Positions 26,063 through 34,429 of a DNA stretch of 64,000 bases are shown here, in pieces (within the stretch, counting starts at the first letter, position 1; each line of letters starts with the position of its first letter). Under the pieces are notes generated by a model. The model saw nothing but the letters and a program-made list of their open reading frames with translations, had not been told where the DNA came from and did no database searches. Source of the stretch: Sphingomonas colocasiae. GTDB lineage: Bacteria; Pseudomonadota; Alphaproteobacteria; Sphingomonadales; Sphingomonadaceae. The stretch lies in NCBI RefSeq assembly GCF_019880585.1, contig NZ_JAINVV010000013.1, positions 124,001 through 188,000 of the forward strand, read 5' to 3'. The position numbers and the translations under genes are program-made.

Positions 26063-28723
26063 TCAGAAGCGGACGCGAGCGCCCACGGTGATGTAACGCC
26101 CGACCACGTCGTAATAGGGCGAGTAAAGTGCGCTGACCGGCGGATCCTTGTCGAACAGGTTGGTCGCGTTGGCATAAAGCTCAAGCTGAGGCCCACTCGA
26201 CACCGGGATGCGCGCATTCAACTGAAGATCGAAATAGGTATAGGCCGGGATGTGGTTGTTCACGAGGTTGACGGTGCTGTTGTAATTGCCCGCCGACAGA
26301 TAGCGGGCACGCAGCAGCGCGCCGAACGTCTCGTCCTGATAGGCGACGCTGGCATTGACGCGCCATTCGGGAACGCCCAGGCCGAACGAATAACCCTGCG
26401 ACTTCACATAATCGATCTTGCTGACGCCGTCGTTGGTGCTGAGGCGGCTGACCCAGGTGCCGAGCAGGCGGAAGGTCAGATTGCCCGTGCTGAGCGGCTG
26501 GACATAGCTCAGTTCCGCATCCACGCCGTCGGTCTGATATTCGGCCAGGTTGATAAAGGTCGCGACGGTGCGGACGATCGTGCCCGAGGCGTCACGCTCG
26601 ACCTTGGTGCACAGGTCCAGATTGCCGTTGAAGCAACGCGTCACCAAATCCTGCGCCGCGATCGTCGTGATCACGTCCTTGATGCGGATATCGTAATAGT
26701 CGAGCGTCAGGTTGAGGCGTGACAAAGGCGACAGGACGAAACCGGCGGTGAAGGTGTCGGCGGTTTCGGGCCGCAGGTTGGGATTGCCGCCGCCATTGTT
26801 CAGCACATAGACGCTGGTGTTGGTCTTCGGATCGGTCAGCGTGTTGTAGCCCGTCGTCGACTGGGTGTACAATTCGGCCAGGTTCGCCGAACGGATATCG
26901 CGCGAGCGCGTGACGCGCCCCTTCACCCCGGGGAAGAACTCGTTGGTCAGGCCGAGCTTCCACGACCAGATCGAACCGGTGGTGTTATAGTCCGAGATGC
27001 GCGCCGCGCCGTTGAACTCGAGCTTGTTGAGCACCGGCAGGTCGCGCGCCAGCGGCAGCAGCACCTCGGCGAACGCCTCCTTGACGGTGAAGCTGCCCTT
27101 CAACGGCGAGAAGCTGAAGGTCTGGAACGCCTTGGCGAGATCGAGATCGCCGACACGGGCGTTGATCGATTCCTTGCGCCACTCCCCGCCGACCGCGATC
27201 GAGACCGGGCCCGCCCAAAGGTCGAACGGCTCGCCGCGCAGGCTGAAGCCCGCCGTATCCAGCTTGGTGCGCGAGCGTGACCGGGGGGTACCCGTGACGT
27301 AGTCGATCGCTTCCTGCGACGGGGCGCCCAGGCCGAACAGGTCGATGGGAACGCAATTGGTGTTGGGATTGGTCAGCGCGATCCGGCAGATCGGCTTGTT
27401 GGTGATCGGGCTGAGGACCGAATCCACCGCCTGCGCATAGGGCGTGGTCAGCAGGAAGCCGGGCGTGTCGATGTTGTTGTCGAACTGGCCATGGCTGTAA
27501 TAGGCGCCATAGCGCCAGCGGCCGTCGCTCGACTTGCCGTCGATCGCGAGCGTCGCCTGCGTGTTCTTCCGTTCGAAATCGATCGTCGAATAGGACAGGT
27601 CCGAATTGAACCGGCCCATGGTGAAGCTGGTCTGCCCGGCCGCCGCCATCGCATCGCGGATTTCCTGCCGCAGGAACGCGTTGTCGGACTTGATCGTCAG
27701 GTTGCCGCGATTGTGGTCGCCGAACCAGATATAGTTGTTCCACATGCGCGAATGGCGGAACTCGGCGGTGACCGTCAGGTTGTCGGTCAGGTCGAAGCTC
27801 GCCTGCGCGGCCATGCTGTAACGGCGCTGCGGCGTCACGAGCGGGCTGAGATCGTCGTTCGACGGGCCTTCGCCGCCGATCATGTTGGTGCCGCTGACCA
27901 CGCCATAATTGATTGGGCGCAGCGAACCATCGGGGTTGAAGCCCTTGCCCGCGAGCACGCCCGACAGGATGATCCCGCCATAGGCCGCGTTGGAGAAACC
28001 GACATCGGGCGACAGGATGAAAGTACCGCCACCGTTGGAGATCGTCGCCCAGCGGCCGACATTGGGGCGGCTGACCTTGGGGATGACGCCTTCGTTGTTC
28101 AGATATTCGCCGCCGATCACGAAATGGCCGCGCCCATCGGCGAACGACGTGCCGAACGCGCCCTCGAAGCGATGCTCGGCGGAGTCGCCATAGCTGGAGA
28201 TACCGGCCTGCGCGCCCAGCTTCACGCCGGTGAATTTGCCGTCGAGCGTGACGTTGACGACGCCGGCGACGGCGCCCGAGCCCCAGGCGGCGGAGGCGCC
28301 GCCCGTGACGATGTCGACGCTCTTGATCAGGACGGTCGGGATGGCGTTGAGATCATTGTCGCTCGACAGGCGACGGCCGTTCACGAGCACGAGCGTGCGA
28401 CTGATGCCCAGACCGCGCAGATCGACCGGCGCCTGGCCGGCGCTGGTGTTGGTGCCCGTGGTCTGCGGCGAGGTGGTCGCGCGGAACTGTGGCAGATCGT
28501 TGAGCGCCGCGGCGACGTTGGTCCGCGCCGCGACGCTGAGATCGGATGCGGTCACCTGCAGGGTCGGCGTCGGCGCGTCGAAGGCGCGGTCGATACGCGA
28601 ACCGGTCACGACGATGGCTTCGGCCTCGTCCTCCACCGGCGCCATGTCGGTCGTCTGCGCCGAAACGCCGGCCGATGCGAGGATCGCCACGCACGCACCG
28701 ATCACGCTGCCAAATCGAATCAT
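26063..28723 (-). CDS. TonB-dependent receptor (paralogue without STN domain)
   Basis: The ATG at 28723 gives 886 aa with a signal peptide ending in GVSAQ (about residue 23) and a TonB box near AIVVTGSRI. Plug and barrel are strongly similar along their length to the receptor at 18419-21376, but the STN domain is missing, so it transports without signalling. Both receptors keep the same loop cysteines (RCFNGN-x-x-LC). The predicted ECF promoter TGTCGG-N16-CGTCT lies 52-79 bp upstream, and a terminator follows the gene, so it is a single-gene transcript under the same sigma factor. Confidence 0.92.
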   Translation of the reverse strand: MIRFGSVIGACVAILASAGVSAQTTDMAPVEDEAEAIVVTGSRIDRAFDAPTPTLQVTASDLSVAARTNVAAALNDLPQFRATTSPQTTGTNTSAGQAPVDLRGLGISRTLVLVNGRRLSSDNDLNAIPTVLIKSVDIVTGGASAAWGSGAVAGVVNVTLDGKFTGVKLGAQAGISSYGDSAEHRFEGAFGTSFADGRGHFVIGGEYLNNEGVIPKVSRPNVGRWATISNGGGTFILSPDVGFSNAAYGGIILSGVLAGKGFNPDGSLRPINYGVVSGTNMIGGEGPSNDDLSPLVTPQRRYSMAAQASFDLTDNLTVTAEFRHSRMWNNYIWFGDHNRGNLTIKSDNAFLRQEIRDAMAAAGQTSFTMGRFNSDLSYSTIDFERKNTQATLAIDGKSSDGRWRYGAYYSHGQFDNNIDTPGFLLTTPYAQAVDSVLSPITNKPICRIALTNPNTNCVPIDLFGLGAPSQEAIDYVTGTPRSRSRTKLDTAGFSLRGEPFDLWAGPVSIAVGGEWRKESINARVGDLDLAKAFQTFSFSPLKGSFTVKEAFAEVLLPLARDLPVLNKLEFNGAARISDYNTTGSIWSWKLGLTNEFFPGVKGRVTRSRDIRSANLAELYTQSTTGYNTLTDPKTNTSVYVLNNGGGNPNLRPETADTFTAGFVLSPLSRLNLTLDYYDIRIKDVITTIAAQDLVTRCFNGNLDLCTKVERDASGTIVRTVATFINLAEYQTDGVDAELSYVQPLSTGNLTFRLLGTWVSRLSTNDGVSKIDYVKSQGYSFGLGVPEWRVNASVAYQDETFGALLRARYLSAGNYNSTVNLVNNHIPAYTYFDLQLNARIPVSSGPQLELYANATNLFDKDPPVSALYSPYYDVVGRYITVGARVRF

Positions 28724-28774
28724 TCGTACCCCCTGTGCTGGGCCGGCGGTCCGTTGCCGCAGGCTGTCACTGGG

Positions 28775-28802
28775 AAGACGACGGTCCTTCACAAAACCGA
28801 CA
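28775..28802 (-). promoter_or_regulatory. Second copy of the ECF-sigma promoter
   Basis: On the minus strand TGTCGG (28802-28797) and CGTCTT (28780-28775) are again 16 bases apart, as at 22877-22904 before the sigma gene. It lies 52 bp upstream of the receptor ATG. Confidence 0.6.
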
Positions 28803-28824
28803 TATTTTGTGAGATTTTATTCGA

Positions 28825-28856
28825 AGCCGCGTTGCCTGACCAAGGGCAACGCGGCT
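28825..28856. repeat. Strong intergenic hairpin after the zinc-ribbon gene
   Basis: AGCCGCGTTGCC and GGCAACGCGGCT form a perfect 12-bp stem with an 8-nt loop. It lies between the zinc-ribbon gene and the receptor promoter. No U-tract follows on either strand, so transcript end or processing site are both possible. Confidence 0.5.
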
Positions 28857-28904
28857 CATATCATTGATATCGATGAATATTATAGAGGAATTGATCCGGC
28901 ATCT

Positions 28905-29249
28905 TCAGTCGAAGATTTCCTCGAGCCAGGATTTGCGCTTCTTGTAATGGCGCTGGTCGTGGCTGCCGCCATGATAACGATCGTCGGAATAACGATCCTG
29001 CCCCCAGGGCTGACGCTGCTGGGGCGGCTGAGGCGGCTGGGGCTGTTGATATTGCGGCTGCGGCGCCCGCGCGGGTGGCGCAACATCCGCGGTGCTGCGC
29101 TCGATGATCTTGTCCAGCTCCCCACGATCGAGCCAGATGCCCCGGCATTGCGGGCAATAATCGATCTCGATTCCCTGCCGGTCGCTCATCGCGAGCCCGA
29201 CCTTGCAGACGGGGCAGAGCATCGCCGATACGGCTTCAGGGGTACGCAT
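28905..29249 (-). CDS. Zinc-ribbon (TFIIB-type) small protein
   Basis: 114 aa from ATG at 29249 after a GGAG site. Residues about 12-35 hold CPVCKVG and CPQCRGIWLDRGEL, the four-cysteine zf-TFIIB ribbon followed by the conserved WLDRGELDKI helix. The middle is a low-complexity Pro/Gln-rich spacer (about 60-85), then a charged tail. Proteins of this family are widespread and of unknown role. A second in-frame ATG at 29222 is possible. The gene is not obviously linked to its neighbours. Confidence 0.85.
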   Translation of the reverse strand: MRTPEAVSAMLCPVCKVGLAMSDRQGIEIDYCPQCRGIWLDRGELDKIIERSTADVAPPARAPQPQYQQPQPPQPPQQRQPWGQDRYSDDRYHGGSHDQRHYKKRKSWLEEIFD

Positions 29250-29359
29250 CTCAAAAAATCTCCACTTTGCAATTCGTTACGTTGGTGAAACGCATTGGAT
29301 GTACTTTTGTGCCGTCCGCGCTCCGCGATTCACAGCAATATGGGTGCAATTCGCCCCGA

Positions 29360-30274
29360 TCAAAGCCCCAATTCTTGGCGGATCAACGGCAGGGTCCGCC
29401 CCCATGCCGCCGTGCCGGGCGCGATCAGCTCGACATGCCCTTCGTCCGCGACGGTCACGTTCCGGACGGCCACGCCCCTTGCGCGCAATGCCGCTTCATA
29501 AGCCGCCGCATAGGCCGGCGGCGCGATGCGATCGAGCGTGGTGTTCACCTGAATCTGGCGAGCGCCACCCGCCGCCATTTCGATCGGCGAGGTATCGGCA
29601 TAGATATCCGGGCGCGCCGCACTGGCCACGCCCGCCATCGCCTTTGGCGCATCGGTGCCGCAACCATGGCCAGCGGCGTTCGACGAGAAACGCAGATCGG
29701 GCAACCCGCCCTGGCTGATCGCGGCATGGATGGGCAATGGCGCCGCCCCGCGCAAGGCGGATCCGGCAGGAAGCGCGGACCGGGCCGCGAGCCAGAGCGC
29801 AAGATGCCCACCCGCCGAATGGCCGACCGCGACGATCCGGTCGGTCTTGAATCCATGGCGGGCGCCATCGCGCCCCAGCATGTCGGCGGCGGCGGCCACG
29901 TCCATGAAGGTGCCCGGATAACCGCCGCCCGCGCGATCGACGCCGCGATAGTCGATATTCCACACCGCGATTCCCTGCCCGCGCAGATCGTCTGCGATCC
30001 AGTTCATGATGGTGCGGTCCGCCACCTCGCTCTGCCAGCAGCCGCCATGGACCATCAGCACCACGGGATGCGGCCCCTTGCCCGCCGGCAACCACAGATC
30101 CACCACTTGCAGGGGATCATCGCCATAATGCAGCGTCCGGTCCGGCGCGGGCCTCGGCCGCTCCAGCAGATCGGGCCAGCGCATGATCGGCCGGGGTTCG
30201 GCGGTCATCGCCGGGCTATCCGCCGACATGATCGGGATCAGCAAACAGGCGGCCAGCGCGGCATATGGCTTCAT
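29360..30274 (-). CDS. Exported alpha/beta hydrolase (esterase/lipase type)
   Basis: 304 aa. A hydrophobic N terminus suggests export. The oxyanion motif HGGCW (about 76-80) and nucleophile motif GHSAGG (about 151-156) mark the HSL/BD-FAE-like carboxylesterase group; the catalytic His is probably in ADEGHVEL near the C terminus. It should hydrolyse a small ester in the periplasm. The gene is followed after 21 bp of apparent spacer by tamB, lying downstream in the same direction, but a functional tie is not evident. Confidence 0.85.
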   Translation of the reverse strand: MKPYAALAACLLIPIMSADSPAMTAEPRPIMRWPDLLERPRPAPDRTLHYGDDPLQVVDLWLPAGKGPHPVVLMVHGGCWQSEVADRTIMNWIADDLRGQGIAVWNIDYRGVDRAGGGYPGTFMDVAAAADMLGRDGARHGFKTDRIVAVGHSAGGHLALWLAARSALPAGSALRGAAPLPIHAAISQGGLPDLRFSSNAAGHGCGTDAPKAMAGVASAARPDIYADTSPIEMAAGGARQIQVNTTLDRIAPPAYAAAYEAALRARGVAVRNVTVADEGHVELIAPGTAAWGRTLPLIRQELGL

Positions 30275-30295
30275 TCAAGGATCGCCCCCAGGTCA

Positions 30296-33200
30296 TCAAT
30301 AATCCTTCGACACGCGCACGTTCACGCTCTGGCGGCCGATCGTCGAGATGCTCGACAGCAGCGACAGCCAGCGCGTGATCTGGAATTCGACGCGCGTCGC
30401 CGAATAGCCCTGCCCATCGGTGATCAGTTCCACATAGGTGCGCCGCGTGATGTATTTGCCCGCCGCGATCGATGTGCCCTGTCCCGTCGTCGTGTCCGCC
30501 GGCAGGATGCGCAGCCGATCGAGCCCGGCCGCCTGGCGCACGGCATTGATCGGATTGAGCCCGCCGCCGCCGCCCTGCAGCGCCGCGACCGCCGCGGCGA
30601 GCTGAAGCGCCTCGGGCGCGGACAGGTTGGTGATCGACGTGCCGAAAAGAAGCCGCGAGAGCAGTTCATCCTCGGGCATCGCGGGAATGCTGGTGAAAGC
30701 GATCTCGGGCTTCAGTCCGGTGCCCGTCACGCGGATCGTAGCGTTCAGGCCCTGGATGCTCGCCTGCGCCTCGATATCGATCGTCGGATCGGGCGGGCTG
30801 TTGCCGTTGAACCGGATCGAGCCGCGCTCCAGATCGAAATTGCGACCGGCGAAATCGTAACTGCCGCGCAGCAGCTCGGCCGTGCCCAGGATCGCGGGCG
30901 CCTCCACCGTTCCGCCGATATCGAGCGCCGCCCGCCATTCGCTGTCCAGGCCCAGCCCGGATACCGTCAGGCGATTGCGGGCATTGGCCTTGATCGCCAG
31001 CCGCCAGGGCACGGCCGCCGCCGGCCGCTCGATCACTTCGCCGCGCCGGTTGAGCTCCTTCACATTGAGGCGCGGAATGGTGGAGGCGGCGGTGGCGCGG
31101 CCCAGCACATAGCGGCTGCGCACCAGATCGACCTGTCCGCCGATCACGCCGCCGCGCCCATCGGTGCGGATCGTGATCGGGCCGGTGACGGTGGCGCCGA
31201 TATCGTCGCGATTGATCAGCACCGCATTCTTGGCGTCCATCGCCAGATCGATCCCGAAGCCCTGCGCCGCCGCCAGGTTGAAGCTCCCCCGTCCGGTCAC
31301 GCTGCCTTCATTGCCCGCACTGGCGCTGAATTCGTCGAGCAGCAATCGGCTATCATCGAACCGGCCGCTCGCCTTCACATTGGTGAGCACCGTGCCGGTC
31401 ACCGCACTCTCAAGCCGCGCGCCCTGGGTGCGGACCGAGCCGCGGATCACCGGATCGGAGAGCTTGCCGGTGACGTCCGCCCCGATCGCGACCGGGCCGG
31501 ACAGGTCGAAGATCTCCACCCCGGTCAACCGCCAGAGCGTATCGGCCGGCCCATTATAGCGAATCTGCCCGAACAGCGGCGCGGCCGACAGGCGATCCAT
31601 GATCCCGCCTTCGGCGCCGAGCGGCGCCAGCCGGGCCTGGGCGCGTCCGATCGTCTGCCCGCCGCTCGCGGCGATGGCGCGCGCCGCCGCGCCGCGTTCG
31701 TTGACGACTGCCGCGATACCGACATCGATCGGCTTGGATGAGAGGACGAGGCCGGCGCGCGCCAGCCCGCGAATGCGCAGGTCCATGCGCCCGACCGGCA
31801 GGCTCGCGCGCGCGTCCTGGCTGAAATTCAGCGTGCCGCTGGCCATGCCGCTCAGGCCGAGATCGGGCCAGGCCATGTCGAGGATCGACAGGGGCATGCG
31901 CTGAAGCGTCGCGTTCACTTCATTGGGGCCTTCGCCGAACAGGCCGGCGACCGTCGCCGAACCGCCCGCGAATTCGAGCCCGGTGCGCGCCAGCCGCCAT
32001 CCCGCGCCGTCACGGGTCAGCACCGCCGGCCCGGTCAGCTTGACGGGACGGCGGTCGATCGTTCCCTCGCCGATCAGCGAGATGCGATCGGGCGATATGT
32101 CGGCCACGGTCTGAAGATCGAAGGCGCGGCCGCGCGCGCCGGCGAAGGATGCGCGCACCTGTCCCGCGCCATCCTTGAGCTTTGCGTTTCCGGCCAGACG
32201 CGCCAGCACGATATTGCCGCGCCTGAGCCCACGCGCATTGAGCGTCGCGTCGATCGTGGTGCCGTCCGAATCGAGCAGCACCACCGCGTCGAGCTGTCCG
32301 CGGCGGATCGAGAGCTCGGGCGGCCCGGCGAAGCGCGCGCCATTGGCCCTGAGCGCGATGGCGATCCGCTGGATCTCATTCACCGGATCGAAGATCAGCG
32401 AACCGTCCAGGCCGCCGCCGGACACGTCGAGCTTCCCGTCGAACCCGCCCGGCAGGCTGCGCAGCGCGCCCGTCGCGGTGGTCCCGGATACCTTGAGTTC
32501 GGCAACCGCGATCGTCGCGGGCTGGCCGGTCGGCAGCAGGATCGCGCCATGGCTGGTGAACGGCCCCAGCGTCGATCCGCCAGCCGCCTGATAGGCGAAG
32601 CCCTGCGCATCGGGATCGAGCTGCAACCGCACGTCGCTGAGGCCAAGCGCATCCATCGGCCGCGCCAGCAGCAGATCGATCTTCGGCCGGTCGATCGCGC
32701 CATCCAGCGTCAGGCGGAACGCGCCATATTGCGATTGCGTGCCCGTGCCCTCGATATGGAAACTGCCGTCCTTGCGCCGATACCCATTGCCCGCCAGCCG
32801 GATGCCCGGCGCGGTGAGCCGCAGATTGCGCAGATGGAGGATGCCGTCGGGGGTGCGTTCCAGCGCGGTATCGACCATCGGCAAGCCGCCGGCGAGGCCA
32901 CGCAGAAACGCGTTGTCGAAGCGCCGGACCCAGGCCTGCGCGCGCCCGACGACACGCGTGCCCTTGCCCCCCGGCCCCGGGACGACGCTCAGCTTCGTCT
33001 TGACGTCGACGATGCCGAGCCCCGGAATCAGATAGCGGGAAAGCTGGCCCGAAACCGTCACCTCGTAACGGCCGCTCACCAGATCGACGAACACGGAGAC
33101 GGTGCTGGTCAGCTTGTCCGACCGCAACTTCAGCCCATCGCCGGTCAGCGCCTTGGCGGTCACCTTCAACAGCCCGTCGACGCGCAGATTCGCCAGCATG

Positions 33201-34429
33201 CCGCCGGCGACATCGCCCACGCCCGTCACCCGCCGCGCGGTGAGCGCGAGCGGCACGATCATCGGCTGCTTGCCCAACCGGCCGCTCCCCGCCGCGCGCA
33301 CCGCTTCGAAGCCGGTCTGGTCGAACGCGACGCGCGGCGCCGTCAGCAGATATTCGAAGCGCGCGGTATCGAACCCGCCGTCGAGCATCGCGCGAAGCTG
33401 GACATTCTGCCCGCTCATGTTCGGGAACAGCGCGGCGGGCTGCAGCAGATTGGCGGTGATGCGGACATTGTCGAAGGCGGATCGCGCCAGATCGAGCGCG
33501 CCGTCCGCATGGATCGACAATGCCTGCGAGCCCAGCGACAGGCTGCCGTCGAGCCTGCGCTCGATCAGCGTCGCCCGCCCGTCGACCGAGATGCGCGGCT
33601 GGGTGAGCCGCATCACCTTGCCCTGGCTGATCAGCGAGGGCGCGACGAAGCCGCGCAGACCGTAAAGCCCCTTGTCGGCCGACAGGTCCAGATCGATCGC
33701 GCGCTTGCCGGAAAGATCGGCGCGCGCCTCGCCCTTCCACGCGGTCCAGGTGCCGTTGCCGGTCACATCCGCCGCGATCGCGCGCTTCATGCCCAATATC
33801 GCGCCGAAGACGCCATTGTCCGGCGAGCGCAGCCTGGCTTCGATATCGAAGCGATCGCGATCGGGCTCGGCATCGATCATCAGCACCAGCCGATCGCCGC
33901 CGCCTTCCACCATCGAATCGAGCGCCACTTTCGCGCGGCCCGAACGGATGTCCGCCGCGCCGGCCAGCCGGCCTATCCGCCGCTGCCCCGATATGGCGGG
34001 TTCGAAGCGCAGCCGGTCGATCCGGAGCGAGCCGATCGAGATGTCGAAGCCGGGAAGGATCGGGCCCTTCTTCTCGGACGGATTGAATTTCGGCGCCTTG
34101 TGCAATGTCGCGAGCGGCGCATGAAGCGATCGGATGTCGAGCCGGTTGGCGATCCAGCCCAGCGGCCGCCAGTCCAGCCGCACATCGGGGGAATCGAGCA
34201 ACAGGCCCTGCGCGTCATAAACGCGCAGGTCGCGCAGCCGCGCGGTGCCGAAGATCGAGCCATCGATGCGGCCGATACGGATGCGCAACCCCGACTTGGG
34301 CGCCATCCGCTCGATCCGGTCGATCAGGAAACGATGCCCGGGGCCGGTATCGATCGCCCAGATGGCGGCGACGGCGAGCAGCAGCAGCGCGACGATGCCG
34401 CCGACCAGCCATTTCGCGACCCGCCTCAA
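30296..34429 (-). CDS. tamB: TamB, inner-membrane/periplasmic translocation and assembly protein
   Basis: 1377 aa. An N-terminal membrane anchor (about residues 9-28) is followed by a very long beta-rich repetitive region and the C-terminal TamB/DUF490 domain (about 1050-1377), which ends in an aromatic-containing motif. TamB forms a hydrophobic groove bridging inner and outer membranes for outer-membrane protein assembly and phospholipid transport, together with TamA. Its ATG overlaps the tamA stop by four bases, fixing tamA-tamB as a translationally coupled pair. Sequence between repeats is poorly conserved, as usual in this family. Confidence 0.93.
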   Translation of the reverse strand: MRRVAKWLVGGIVALLLLAVAAIWAIDTGPGHRFLIDRIERMAPKSGLRIRIGRIDGSIFGTARLRDLRVYDAQGLLLDSPDVRLDWRPLGWIANRLDIRSLHAPLATLHKAPKFNPSEKKGPILPGFDISIGSLRIDRLRFEPAISGQRRIGRLAGAADIRSGRAKVALDSMVEGGGDRLVLMIDAEPDRDRFDIEARLRSPDNGVFGAILGMKRAIAADVTGNGTWTAWKGEARADLSGKRAIDLDLSADKGLYGLRGFVAPSLISQGKVMRLTQPRISVDGRATLIERRLDGSLSLGSQALSIHADGALDLARSAFDNVRITANLLQPAALFPNMSGQNVQLRAMLDGGFDTARFEYLLTAPRVAFDQTGFEAVRAAGSGRLGKQPMIVPLALTARRVTGVGDVAGGMLANLRVDGLLKVTAKALTGDGLKLRSDKLTSTVSVFVDLVSGRYEVTVSGQLSRYLIPGLGIVDVKTKLSVVPGPGGKGTRVVGRAQAWVRRFDNAFLRGLAGGLPMVDTALERTPDGILHLRNLRLTAPGIRLAGNGYRRKDGSFHIEGTGTQSQYGAFRLTLDGAIDRPKIDLLLARPMDALGLSDVRLQLDPDAQGFAYQAAGGSTLGPFTSHGAILLPTGQPATIAVAELKVSGTTATGALRSLPGGFDGKLDVSGGGLDGSLIFDPVNEIQRIAIALRANGARFAGPPELSIRRGQLDAVVLLDSDGTTIDATLNARGLRRGNIVLARLAGNAKLKDGAGQVRASFAGARGRAFDLQTVADISPDRISLIGEGTIDRRPVKLTGPAVLTRDGAGWRLARTGLEFAGGSATVAGLFGEGPNEVNATLQRMPLSILDMAWPDLGLSGMASGTLNFSQDARASLPVGRMDLRIRGLARAGLVLSSKPIDVGIAAVVNERGAAARAIAASGGQTIGRAQARLAPLGAEGGIMDRLSAAPLFGQIRYNGPADTLWRLTGVEIFDLSGPVAIGADVTGKLSDPVIRGSVRTQGARLESAVTGTVLTNVKASGRFDDSRLLLDEFSASAGNEGSVTGRGSFNLAAAQGFGIDLAMDAKNAVLINRDDIGATVTGPITIRTDGRGGVIGGQVDLVRSRYVLGRATAASTIPRLNVKELNRRGEVIERPAAAVPWRLAIKANARNRLTVSGLGLDSEWRAALDIGGTVEAPAILGTAELLRGSYDFAGRNFDLERGSIRFNGNSPPDPTIDIEAQASIQGLNATIRVTGTGLKPEIAFTSIPAMPEDELLSRLLFGTSITNLSAPEALQLAAAVAALQGGGGGLNPINAVRQAAGLDRLRILPADTTTGQGTSIAAGKYITRRTYVELITDGQGYSATRVEFQITRWLSLLSSISTIGRQSVNVRVSKDY

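Noticed and set aside
29267-31741. Plus-strand open frame of about 820 codons
   Set aside because: Antisense to the alpha/beta hydrolase and the end of tamB, whose families are recognisable; product is Arg/His/Gln-rich.
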